This document shows positions 33,485 through 43,478 of a stretch of 64,000 nucleotides of DNA, one piece after another. Position 1 is the first letter of the stretch; every line of letters starts with the position of its first letter. The notes beneath the pieces are model-generated. The model was not told the origin of the DNA. It did not search any database and worked only from the letters and a program-made list of their open reading frames with translations. Position numbers and translations under genes: made by a program. The DNA is from Cordylochernes scorpioides (Eukaryota; Arthropoda; Arachnida; Pseudoscorpiones; Chernetidae), in contig CP092874.1 in the NCBI GenBank assembly GCA_030710605.1, forward strand, positions 17,324,062-17,388,061, read 5' to 3'.

Positions 33485-33636
33485 CCTTAAATAAATGCAT
33501 ATATTAGTTAATAACTATAGCCTATGTGCTTTATCTGTCTATGTACTGTTGGCTTCCGTAGGCGTCTCTTACTGGGAAAAAGAAAGAGAGGATTCCATTT
33601 AGTTATTAACTAATATATGCATTTATTTAAGGAGCG
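33485..33636. repeat. inverted repeat
   Basis: 'aaataaatgcatatattag' with 'ttaataact' (33,488-33,516) recurs inverted at 33,600-33,632, enclosing about 85 bp. A poly-G run follows at 33,677-33,708. Confidence 0.6.
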
Positions 33637-33854
33637 ACCTGCTCCAACACAATAGTTACAAAAACGAAAGAGCGAGTGGGGGGGGGGGCATGATGGGGGG
33701 GGGGGGGGTAAAGGTGGCGTGATCGTAGCCAACCAATAGGAGAGCGCCATTCCAAAAAAAAAAAAAGCAAACGATGACAGAGATGAAAACTGATTAAGAG
33801 ATGAAGAACGCATGACACTCGTAACTGTATATTGAATGAAACTGACAAGTGAGG

Positions 33855-33995
33855 CTACCATCTACAAGTACATCTTTGTCTTGAGTTGGGTAATACCAGC
33901 CATCACATCGACCTGCCCACTCTGTGGGAAAGAACTCTCGCAGTCCATCGTTGGCGGAGTCTTTCCCGTGGTAGACGCCACCAATGAATACTTTG
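33855..33995 (+). repeat. GC-rich repeated segment, inverted partner
   Basis: Inverse of 32,935-33,060. It lies directly left of the Penelope pair. Confidence 0.45.
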
Positions 33996-34073
33996 TATAT
34001 AATTTATATATGTATATAAACGAAAACTAATAAAGCATCAAGGGCTGCGTATCTTTATTAAAACGACAATTTA

Positions 34074-34104
34074 CGAGCTTTCGAGCACATACGCCCTTCT
34101 ACAG
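34074..34104 (-). ncRNA. Penelope-end CTGTAGAAG/GAAAGCTCG motif, copy A
   Basis: On the minus strand: CTGTAGAAGGGC, loop, GCTCGAAAGCTCG, then '..attgtcg'. GGGC can pair with GCTC before GAAA, a hammerhead-like stem II. The CTGATGA box reads CTGTAGA, so catalysis is doubtful. Confidence 0.45.
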
Positions 34105-34362
34105 GAAATAATACAATAATAATCCAACCTAGTTTGAAATATAATTTATATACATATAGCTATTGTTTTGCATATCTGCTTAACTAGAATAATATTAAAA
34201 TGATTGAATTTACATGTAGGTATAATAATTTGGAAAACTTATTCTAAAATATATGAGGTAATATGATACATTAAAGTAAACTTATTTTGTATTTTACAAA
34301 TTTTACAACTTACAAGGGATCCCATTAGACATGTGATATCATATGCCAAAAATGAATTTGTA

Positions 34363-35904
34363 TTATCTTATTGTATTTAAGTCTATTGTGTTATATGCTT
34401 CTGGTAAATCTATTTTGCGATTTATACTATTGTATTGCTTGGACACTATTGCTTCAATTATTAATCTTTGATACTTGTTACTGATATTGTTGTAATGTGC
34501 TTTAGGTTCATTTAAGTTGAATGTATGTCCTGTTGAATTAGAGTGCTGTACTATTAAAGATAAAGGGTCATTTCTGTTTATATTTCTTCTGTGCTCAATG
34601 ATTCTATTATATAATTTTCTTCCTGTCTCCCCCACATATCTGGCATTACAGTTATTGCATTGTATGGAATAAATTACTTCTTTTCTGTGTGATATGTGTT
34701 CGGTTTGCCTGTTTTTTGTTATCGGGTTTCTTAAGATATCTGATAGGCTGGGTGAGTTACTATAAAAGGTTTTTATTCCAAATTTATCTAATGTTCTTGA
34801 AATATGGATAGATTTCGGGGAATATGGAATGTAACAATTTTGCCTGTATATTTTAGTTTTTTGTGCTATCATGTTAGATGTGACCTGTTCCTGATAGAAA
34901 TGTTTTAATATAAATGTTTTAGGGTAACCGGCTGAAGTTAAATTCTGGATAACTGTCTGTGTTTCATGATTTTTGTATAGATTTAGTGAACAATGTGTAT
35001 AAATTCTTTTAGTCAACGTTTTCACTGTATTAATTTTATGACTGATGGGGCAAAATGAAGAAAACTTTATATAATTAGGGGTGAAAGTAGGTTTGTAGTA
35101 AACTGTAGTTTGCAATCTGTTGTCTATTTTCATTATTTTAATATCTAAAAATGGCAATGTGCGATTATCTTCTTTTTCTATTGTAAAGTGTAAGCTATTG
35201 TTGTAATTGTTGAGAGAGGCTAAGATGTTGGGGATCTGTTTTTCGGTACAAATGCAAAATATGTCATCTATATATCGTCTGTATAATATGATATCTGCCG
35301 GATATAATGAAGTGATCCATAAATCTAATTCTCTCATTACTATTTCGGCTAATGGAGTTGACAATGGGCTTCCCATAGGAGAACCCTTAATTTGTTTATA
35401 CTGTTTCTGGTCAAATGTGAAAATGTTAACTCTGAGACATAATGTGATTAAACCTATTATTTTATCTATTGTATTGGGGTCTATCTTATTGTTATCTAAA
35501 AAGGTTTTAGTAGTTTTAAGTATTAAGCCGTGGGGGAGACTGGGGTATAAGGCCTCTACATCGAATGATACCAAAATATGTTCTCTTTGATAATTGTAAT
35601 TGGATATTTCTGTGATGAATGTTGGAATATTGGCTATTGACATTGGAAATACGCTATTCTTAATTAATGACTGTAAAAATATTGTAACATACCTGGCTAT
35701 TGGTGCTAGTGGTGAGCTGTGATAGGCTACTATTGGTCTTAATGGGATCCCTTGCTTGTGAACCTTGGGTTTTCCATATATGTAACTCTCAGAGTCTAAA
35801 TTAGACATGAATAATTTAAATTCATCGTTTGATATCATATTGCTTTTGGCCATTCTGTTTAATTCTTTTTTGAAGTATGAGTATTCTCGTTTCTTGTTAA
35901 TTTC
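34363..35904 (-). CDS. Penelope reverse transcriptase-GIY-YIG endonuclease, partial
   Basis: The frame is open from the truncation at about 35,904 to TAA at 34,363; the first ATG is at 35,853 (496 residues from there). In that numbering: 'YGKPKVHK' at 26-33, RT motif A 'FDVEALYPS' near 97, motif B 'GSPMGSPLS' near 157, catalytic YIDD at 194-197, and a C-terminal GIY-YIG nuclease (YSIQC..ARYVGETGRKL, then EHR) near 405-445. The enzyme would nick target DNA and copy the element's RNA there. All visible catalytic residues are present, but the N-terminus is lost, so this copy is probably inactive. Full-length Penelope proteins are usually longer by 150 or more residues. Confidence 0.88.
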   Translation of the reverse strand, partial: EINKKREYSYFKKELNRMAKSNMISNDEFKLFMSNLDSESYIYGKPKVHKQGIPLRPIVAYHSSPLAPIARYVTIFLQSLIKNSVFPMSIANIPTFITEISNYNYQREHILVSFDVEALYPSLPHGLILKTTKTFLDNNKIDPNTIDKIIGLITLCLRVNIFTFDQKQYKQIKGSPMGSPLSTPLAEIVMRELDLWITSLYPADIILYRRYIDDIFCICTEKQIPNILASLNNYNNSLHFTIEKEDNRTLPFLDIKIMKIDNRLQTTVYYKPTFTPNYIKFSSFCPISHKINTVKTLTKRIYTHCSLNLYKNHETQTVIQNLTSAGYPKTFILKHFYQEQVTSNMIAQKTKIYRQNCYIPYSPKSIHISRTLDKFGIKTFYSNSPSLSDILRNPITKNRQTEHISHRKEVIYSIQCNNCNARYVGETGRKLYNRIIEHRRNINRNDPLSLIVQHSNSTGHTFNLNEPKAHYNNISNKYQRLIIEAIVSKQYNSINRKIDLPEAYNTIDLNTIR

Positions 35905-37079
35905 TCCCCCACGGCTTAATACTTAAAACTACTAAAACCTTTTTAGATAACAATAAGATAGACCCCAATACAATAGATAAAATAATAGGTTTAATCACAT
36001 TATGTCTCAGAGTTAACATTTTCACATTTGACCAGAAACAGTATAAACAAATTAAGGGTTCTCCTATGGGAAGCCCATTGTCAACTCCATTAGCCGAAAT
36101 AGTAATGAGAGAATTAGATTTATGGATCACTTCATTATATCCGGCAGATATCATATTATACAGACGATATATAGATGACATATTTTGCATTTGTACCGAA
36201 AAACAGATCCCCAACATCTTAGCCTCTCTCAACAATTACAACAATAGCTTACACTTTACAATAGAAAAAGAAGATAATCGCACATTGCCATTTTTAGATA
36301 TTAAAATAATGAAAATAGACAACAGATTGCAAACTACAGTTTACTACAAACCTACTTTCACCCCTAATTATATAAAGTTTTCTTCATTTTGCCCCATCAG
36401 TCATAAAATTAATACAGTGAAAACGTTGACTAAAAGAATTTATACACATTGTTCACTAAATCTATACAAAAATCATGAAACACAGACAGTTATCCAGAAT
36501 TTAACTTCAGCCGGTTACCCTAAAACATTTATATTAAAACATTTCTATCAGGAACAGGTCACATCTAACATGATAGCACAAAAAACTAAAATATACAGGC
36601 AAAATTGTTACATTCCATATTCCCCGAAATCTATCCATATTTCCAGAACATTAGATAAATTTGGAATAAAAACCTTTTATAGTAACTCACCCAGCCTATC
36701 AGATATCTTAAGAAACCCGATAACAAAAAACAGGCAAACCGAACACATATCACACAGAAAAGAAGTAATTTATTCCATACAATGCAATAACTGTAATGCC
36801 AGATATGTGGGGGAGACAGGAAGAAAATTATATAATAGAATCATTGAGCACAGAAGAAATATAAACAGAAATGACCCTTTATCTTTAATAGTACAGCACT
36901 CTAATTCAACAGGACATACATTCAACTTAAATGAACCTAAAGCACATTACAACAATATCAGTAACAAGTATCAAAGATTAATAATTGAAGCAATAGTGTC
37001 CAAGCAATACAATAGTATAAATCGCAAAATAGATTTACCAGAAGCATATAACACAATAGACTTAAATACAATAAGATAA
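35905..37079 (+). CDS. Penelope reverse transcriptase-GIY-YIG, shorter partial copy
   Basis: Open from the junction through 'PHGLILKTTKTFLDNN' to TAA at 37,079; the first ATG is at 36,066. It retains RT motif B, YIDD and the whole GIY-YIG domain, with the same 337 residues as copy A, but lacks motif A and everything before it. It cannot encode a working RT. Confidence 0.85.
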
Positions 37080-37337
37080 TACAAATTCATTTTTGGCATA
37101 TGATATCACATGTCTAATGGGATCCCTTGTAAGTTGTAAAATTTGTAAAATACAAAATAAGTTTACTTTAATGTATCATATTACCTCATATATTTTAGAA
37201 TAAGTTTTCCAAATTATTATACCTACATGTAAATTCAATCATTTTAATATTATTCTAGTTAAGCAGATATGCAAAACAATAGCTATATGTATATAAATTA
37301 TATTTCAAACTAGGTTGGATTATTATTGTATTATTTC

Positions 37338-37368
37338 CTGTAGAAGGGCGTATGTGCTCGAAAGCTCG
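37338..37368 (+). ncRNA. Penelope-end CTGTAGAAG/GAAAGCTCG motif, copy B
   Basis: Same sequence as 34,074-34,104, inverted. Confidence 0.45.
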
Positions 37369-37494
37369 TAAATTGTCGTTTTAATAAAGATACGCAGCCC
37401 TTGATGCTTTATTAGTTTTCGTTTATAAATTGTACAGGGTTTTTTCATTCTATATATGTATATAGATGGAAATTTTGCCGGGAAGTAAATTGAT

Positions 37495-37710
37495 CTAAAG
37501 AGACAGAGGTCGCTTCTCCCGTCAAAATAGACGTCAAAACCTGATGCCATCTATTGACCGTCGCCGCAAACTAGCGGCCTCAGGTCGGTGACAAAGCCAC
37601 AACACCAGCCAAGTCACCGACCTGAGGCCGTTAGTTTGCGGCGACGGTCAATAGATGGCGTCTAGTTTTGACGTCTATTTTGACGGGAGAGGCGACCTCT
37701 GTCTCTTTAG
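37495..37710. repeat. long foldback, about 96-bp arms
   Basis: Left arm 37,497-37,592 and right arm 37,611-37,708 are nearly exact reverse complements ('ccatctattgaccgtcgccg', 'gcggcctcaggtcggtgac'), with an 18-bp loop. Diverged relatives of parts lie at 18,565, 19,620 and 24,870-25,040. Confidence 0.8.
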
Positions 37711-38344
37711 ATATGTATATATATATATCATTTTTTACATATTTATATATCTATAATATACATATCCTTATCTATTTTTTATTTATACACTTTATAATCT
37801 TATATGCACGTTTAATAAAAGTATAATTAATCTTCAATCTCTCTCTTATCAGACGAATAACCCCACTGAGAGTCGTCTGATCCGATGTCACGTCCTGGAC
37901 AGATCTCTCCAACTATTGTCAGGAATTCCTTCAGACCTCTGCTCCAGGTGACAGGTACTTGAGGATGTCTTCTATCTAGGAGATACAACAGCGTCTTCTA
38001 ATGAAAGTAAGAGAAAGTCTATATATATATAATTACGAGGGTATTAATTATTTTAGAAGGATGTTTTCCTGAGAATAATTTATAAATAGGAATTAATTAC
38101 ACTCGTTTTAATTACACTATTGTTAATTATATACGATGTCTAATTATAAATCTCTCCGGTGAAATTTTACTAATCTTTGCTCAAGAGCAATTTAATCATT
38201 TCTAATTATTAGTGGAAGAACTAATGTGACAATATTTAAACTGTGCGTATGTGTTTCTTTCTTTTTTTTTTATTAAATAAAAACAAATTTCTAATATCCT
38301 TATTGCAATGATAATATAATAATAGAAGGGTCTTGTTTATAAGC
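37711..38344. other. unassigned spacer
   Basis: 37,850-38,010 is less AT-rich but shows no recognisable coding or repeat. Confidence 0.4.
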
Positions 38345-38500
38345 CAGTGAGTGCAAGTAACCAAACGGGTCTCTGGCACAGTTTTATATGCAAAATTTGA
38401 ACTGATTTCCAATTATATGTACACATGTGGTACAATTACAGTAAAAGCAATCGCTAACTAATTCCTACCATGATTATCATGGCCTTACATACATACACCA
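38345..38500 (+). mobile_element. SINE-2 partial copy
   Basis: 'agtgagtgcaagtaaccaaa', 'acacatgtggtacaatta' and 'ccatgattatcatggcc' match SINE-2. Head and tail are missing. Confidence 0.65.
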
Positions 38501-38674
38501 TGTTACGACTACTAGAGTAGTCAAGTTTATGCAAATATATTTGTAATTTAAAAACTAAGAGAAAAAAGTATGCAAATTTATTTTAATGTATAAATTGACC
38601 GTGTTTTTCAATATAAATGAGTTCTGGATAAGTTTTGGATGGTTGATAGTCGTCCTTAGAGCCTCTTCCTTGGA

Positions 38675-38795
38675 GTTGCGGAGCTGGTCAAGTGGATGGA
38701 CTAAAACACTAGGTTGTCACTCAAGGTAAAGAAAGACAGCAGCTATAATTGAGAACCCTCAATACACCACGTGTACCCTAGGGATAATTACAGTC
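38675..38795 (+). mobile_element. SINE-2 internally deleted copy
   Basis: tRNA-like head ('cggagctggtcaagtggat') joined directly to the SINE tail ('caccacgtgtaccctaggg'). Confidence 0.5.
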
Positions 38796-38904
38796 CTAAA
38801 AGCATATCTATATAGTTTACTCAAAACACATATTTACTGTATTCAATAACAAATGTGCAGGATATATAAGAACTCAGTACAATACAATATTGAAGCTGGA
38901 GATT

Positions 38905-39070
38905 AAAATAGCGAAACCGCTGGAAGGTTCATCAATGATGAGCCATGCCCTTCCTCTTTCAATTTTTAATCATCGCAGGATAAAGGCTGTAGAAATAATT
39001 TTAACCATTTATATTTTAAAAAGAAAAGTAGCGATGAAATATGTTTATAATTTTCACCGTTAGATTGGCG
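38905..39070 (+). repeat. GCGAAACC/CTGATGAG family copy
   Basis: 'agcgaaaccgctggaagg' then 'aatgatgagccatgcccttc'. GGAAGG pairs with CCTTCC, changed on both sides relative to GGGAGGG/CCCTCCC. Confidence 0.7.
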
Positions 39071-39474
39071 CTAAGTTAATGATGATATAAATTTTAAAAA
39101 GACATTTCAATAATGCTCATCTTTATTAAAAGTTTATAGACAAGCGAGAACTTTCGACCGAATAAACCACTTTTCGTCTGGATTTTTTTTATGCAAATAG
39201 GACATCATTCTCCCGCTTTTTTTCAAATTTGCATATTAGGATAAAATTCGATTCGAAAAGCGGTTTATTCGTTCGAGAAATCTCGTTTGCTGTTTAACTT
39301 TTACTAAAGATACACCTTGGTAGTACCCTAATTGTAGAATTTTTGTCCAATAGTTTCTAGCAATTCTACTGCGTTTTTTATAACAACATTTTTGGTATCT
39401 TGCACCACGCTAATGAGAGCCAACAGCCAGAAAAGCAGTTAGCTTTTCTTTAATAATATTAATAAATTAATTGA

Positions 39475-39790
39475 TTAATAAATTATAATTAAGAAAGGGT
39501 GTATTTGGCCAAATCTAAAATATATGTCATAAACCCGGGTAAGCCAACAAGTGAGTTGGAAGCAGTCGGGGTTGAGTGGCAAGGCGTGCAGAGTAGGACG
39601 TCCGCACGGGACAGTAAGGACAAAGTTCGGGATCAAAAGACGCCATCCTAGTACATCCCACGTGACACCAGGACCAGGGGAAAGTTGAGGATTAACTGAG
39701 GAAAGCTCGGTGTCCTGCATGAAGCCGCGGGAGCAGGAAGGAGCCAAAACGGCGGCCCTCGTGGCCGCCGTGATATGAAAATCGGACCTA
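39475..39790 (-). pseudogene. LINE C-terminal tail and 3' region
   Basis: The minus strand matches the LINE end at 4,332-4,735: 'RRFGSFLLPRLHAGHRAFL' parallels 'LRFGSSLPPRVHAGRRAFL' in the other copy and stops at the same place. The 3' untranslated part shares 'agccaacaagtgagttgg' and 'cgcacgggacagtaagga' (as read on plus). The cysteine cluster is missing, so truncation is further downstream than in the first copy. Confidence 0.6.
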
Positions 39791-39968
39791 GTGAGATGAG
39801 AACGGACCTAGACTGAGCGGGGCTGTCCGAAAATATCCACTGTAACCTAACTAACTGTCAACATTCGGACCAACGCCCTTTTTGTCCCTCTCTGGATCCC
39901 CCGGGTGTCCAGTGACAAGCTGGTGTCACTTTGAGACGACTAGAAAAGACGTCATACTTTATTACTTA

Positions 39969-40425
39969 CTAGACGAATGACCCGGGCAACGCCCGGGTTT
40001 ACATGATTAAATGTATTATTCAAACACATTAAACATGTGCCCGTTGGCTGCCAGCGAGTAAATGTCTGCGCCCGTTGACTCCCGGCGAGCAAGTGACTGC
40101 TCCCGTCGGCTGCCGGCGAGCAAGTGGCTTCCCGGCGCATGCGCGCGCACAGGGAAGCCACGTGCTCGCAGGCAGCGAATGGGCGCGCCCCGCCATCAGA
40201 TCCACCGCGTTCTAGAGGGCGCTGCTCGTGAGCTATTTAGAATAATTTGAATATATAGTTTAATAATTGATTTATATATTTTTTAAAATAGCCTATCGTC
40301 ATCCCCGTTATTTTTTACCTATGTATGGAAATTTTGGTTTGAATTAGTGAACTACTGCGAATTTGTATACCGGACATACAGACCAACAAACATACAAACA
40401 TTAATTTTTATATATATAGATAGAT
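39969..40425 (-). mobile_element. non-autonomous Helitron
   Basis: CTAG at 39,969-39,972 with hairpin CCCGGGCAACGCCCGGG. The minus-strand 5' end TCTATCTATATATATAAA lies near 40,425. The interior 40,040-40,200 is GC-rich and self-similar ('cggcgagcaagtg' repeated). Confidence 0.78.
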
Positions 40426-40479
40426 CTATCACATTGTTTAAATTACGATATGTATGTTATAAAAAAATGAGATTTGATT

Positions 40480-40790
40480 TTCTGCTTGAATTTTAGATAA
40501 TGTTGAGGATTATGGTAATGCAGTCGTGGTTAAAATCTTGAAAGTGTAATTACAAAAATAGCTTTGATATGAGATTGTTTTAATTGAGCTTTACGATTAT
40601 ATGATAAACATAATTTGATAAAAGTGCTGCCTGACTTAAGGCGAATAGAAGAAGGATAACAAAAGAATATTTACATAATGTACAAAAGATTTGAGCCGGC
40701 CAACGGGGAAGAACCACAACGAGTTTTTATAGGGGAGGCATGACCTCTGGCGGTCGATTTAGCAGTATTTGTATCTATGAAATATATTTT
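40480..40790 (-). repeat. repeat Y, uninterrupted copy
   Basis: Inverted relative of the sequence that surrounds the half-LINE: it joins the 'cccctataaaaac'-type flank directly to 'ggccggctcaaatc' without the 1.5-kb insert. So it represents the empty site. Confidence 0.8.
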
Positions 40791-40884
40791 TAAATAAAAT
40801 AATACTTTAATATAACATAATTTCAAATAAAATATTTTAATATAACATATATATATTTTTAAATCAATGATTAGTTGATATTTA

Positions 40885-41010
40885 TTATAACAGATGGCGC
40901 GCTAAAGCCAATCAACAACTTTAGTTACACAATCAGAAGATTCTTTTTCTTAATTTATCCATCTGATCCCAGTAAATTTTCACTTTTGTTCTATTTTTTC
41001 ACATAATATT
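40885..41010 (+). repeat. hammerhead-element family tail
   Basis: 'acagatggcgcgctaaagcc', 'caacaactttagttacac', 'ttaatttatccatctgatcc' match the distal part of the family. No ribozyme segment. Confidence 0.6.
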
Positions 41011-41232
41011 TTCAATTGTTTTCGATTCCGATTACTTAAATTATATCACCTAAGTGTAAGTTTTGTGATATATAGGATTACCATAGGTATGGAAAAGTTG
41101 CATAGCGCTGGTTTAAAATAAGGTTTCACCAATACAAGGAAGTGTTCGTTGTAAAATTTAAGGAGGTTCACGATTTGATGTCTATGTGCACACTAAGTAT
41201 AAGAAGGATAAGAATGAACATCTTAGATGTTC

Positions 41233-41261
41233 CTGTAGAAGGGCCTAATCCTGAAAGCTCG
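41233..41261 (+). ncRNA. Penelope-end-like motif, dispersed
   Basis: CTGTAGAAGGGCC, loop, CCTGAAAGCTCG, then 'aaaaacgtttaatt'. No Penelope coding nearby. A close inverted relative at 61,604-61,632 shares the following sequence too. Confidence 0.45.
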
Positions 41262-41539
41262 AAAAACGTTTAATTAAAAAAGATACTCATTCTTAGACGT
41301 TACTTTATTATCTAAAAAAAAAAGAATCGAAGATGTATCAAATAAGATGAGGTTGTTCTTACAATTTCGCTTGTTTCCTGCCAAAAAAAATCTCTATAGT
41401 TTGATTTCTTTTGGTAAGAAATGCGCACAGTTATTGCGGGTGAAAAACAAGCAATACTTTGTTTTCCGTCTGGCTAGAAATTTGTAACTTCCCGCCAAAA
41501 ATATTTTTTGTCTTCTTCTGGCAAGAAATTTACAATCCT

Positions 41540-41562
41540 CCCCCCCCCCCCCCCCCCCCCAG
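41540..41562. repeat. poly-C tract
   Basis: About 22 consecutive C. Confidence 0.95.
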
Positions 41563-41689
41563 ACAATATGTAGCGCGTATATTGTATCAATTTTAGGAAA
41601 TAAATTTCAACTCTAATGTTGATTAATGTTTATTTTATATAAATACAATAATTGAATTTGAATATTTGAATTATATATATATGTTATGA

Positions 41690-42030
41690 ATATTTATTTG
41701 TTGTTGTTGTTAGATAAAGGGTTGAGGTGCAGTCGTAATAAGAAAAATATAATTATTTACCGTCAAGTAGCTTTTATGTTCAATTACTTGAGGAAATATT
41801 ACACATTAGTTATTTTCACATTATATAGAATTTATAAAGTTAATCCTATATTAGTGATTTAAAAGGATAGATATATTAACTACGCATATTTACAACAAAA
41901 CTATACAACAAAAACTGAAAGTCTTTCTATAAACGATGATAACAAAAGTAAAAATTATCAATGAATAAAATAAAATATATTTAAAAAAAAATAGAAATAT
42001 TCAAAATTTTAGATTATATAATATATATAT
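41690..42030 (-). repeat. repeat X copy
   Basis: Inverted relative of 1,640-2,004, sharing 'ggaaatattacacattag' and 'ttaactacgcatatttac'. Confidence 0.7.
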
Positions 42031-42169
42031 ATATTGAGCCCGTGTTTCTTCTGGTATTTGAATACCAATTCCTAGTAACTCCGTTCCTATTACACTCATT
42101 CGCGTTTTATATTTTTTCTTTTAATTATCGCTTCATAAAAAAATACCGATATTTATTTATTTGATGCAT

Positions 42170-42365
42170 TAGTACGCCATCTTTTGTGATAAATTGAAAC
42201 TATTTTAGACGCGTATAATTCTTTTAAAAATTGAACAATTAACTACTGCCCCAATGATGAGCTACTGAATAGTCAGTCCATCCCATTAATTTTCATTGCA
42301 GTAAGGGCAGTAGAGCGATAATTGTTTACTTTTTAAAAGAATCATAGGTGTCTAAAATAGTTTTA
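42170..42365. repeat. GCGAAACC/CTGATGAG family, palindromic copy
   Basis: Two arms carrying 'tagacgcgtataattctttt' and 'aaaagaatcataggtgtcta' fold back around 'caatgatgagctactga'. Confidence 0.65.
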
Positions 42366-43394
42366 ATTTATTTTTATTTATCTATAAATTTGTGGGCGGC
42401 ATAGATTTATAAGCGGAGTCATTAACAAATTATTTATTGTAAAATCAACTTTTAATTACATTTATTTATACAAATTATCAGAAGGGTTAAATTGGTGTAT
42501 ATTACACGTTAAAGTTTTTTTTTTGTATATCTGTGTGTGGTCAAAAATCATTTCTAGATTATATAATGTTAGATATATGTGTTTGATATATTATAGATAA
42601 ATATTTACATTTTATATGATTTATGTTTTATATATTTAAAATGATGTATAATTATTTTATTATATTGATATGACAACAATTAATATGATATTAATGTTAT
42701 TATATGGGAGCCGCTACAAATTCAAAAAAGTATTTTACAGGTTATTTTTATAATTCCTCTTTACACCTTTTATAACATTGTCAATATAATCTCAAACATT
42801 ATTCATATTTTTTAAATATCGCGCGTTTACTATATTTTATATAAGATTTTTTATAATAAATTTTTACACACTTCACAGTATCTTGCTAAATACATTATGC
42901 GTTGAAAAACCTTCAACTTTTTATTTCTTCTATCAACATAAATTTTTATTGAGAGATAGTGTCTATATAAAACAACATTTTCTCAAATTCTTTCATATAA
43001 AATAACTGTTTTTGCATATTTTCTTTGGGGTATCTCGATATATTATACATTTTAGAAAATAAAATTTGTATAGGCCGGTAAAAAGTTAGATTTTTTTTAG
43101 AATAAAAAAGTGATATTGAAGATATATTTTATCCCACACTTTTTTAAACTATACTAGTCTCAAGTTATCGCCTATGGATAATATAGAATAAACGACAATA
43201 TAGCCTGGGTTCTTGGAGCCTGGAATTTAGAATACCACTACATTACTGTATCTTTCGGAGCTCTGATGGAAACATCGCTGTATTTGCATGTCTTGTCATG
43301 AATTCGTAATGATCTTATAAATCTACGTCTTAGGTCTTATATATATATATATATATGTTATATTAAAATAATATTTTTATTTAAAATTATATTT
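42366..43394. other. very AT-rich region, nothing recognised
   Basis: No gene, RNA or family member found. Confidence 0.4.
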
Positions 43395-43478
43395 CATAGA
43401 TTCAAATACTCTGTTAAATCGAACGCTAGAGGTCACGCTTCCCCTATAAAAACTTATTGTTGTTGTTTTCCCGATGGC

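Larger units (their letters stand above)
34021..35904 (-). mobile_element. Penelope-like element, copy A (5'-truncated)
   Basis: The minus-strand element has its 3' end at 34,021 and is truncated at about 35,904, where it meets copy B head to head. It carries the reverse transcriptase-GIY-YIG frame and a 340-bp 3' region with the CTGTAGAAG/GAAAGCTCG motif. About 1.5 kb is mirrored in copy B, with no difference in the 337 shared residues. Confidence 0.9.
35905..37430 (+). mobile_element. Penelope-like element, copy B (5'-truncated)
   Basis: Mirror of copy A about an axis near 35,721: position x in one arm corresponds to 71,442 - x. It begins inside RT motif A and ends with 'tttattagttttcg' at 37,430. 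So the locus is a near-perfect inverted repeat of about 1.5 kb with a central 366-bp segment belonging to copy A only. Confidence 0.9.

Noticed and set aside
33677..33708. Poly-G run as a regulatory quadruplex
   Set aside because: A simple homopolymer run with no gene nearby to regulate.
35207..35590. Plus-strand 127-codon frame also seen inverted at 35,897-36,235
   Set aside because: Antisense of the Penelope reverse transcriptase, duplicated because the element itself is.
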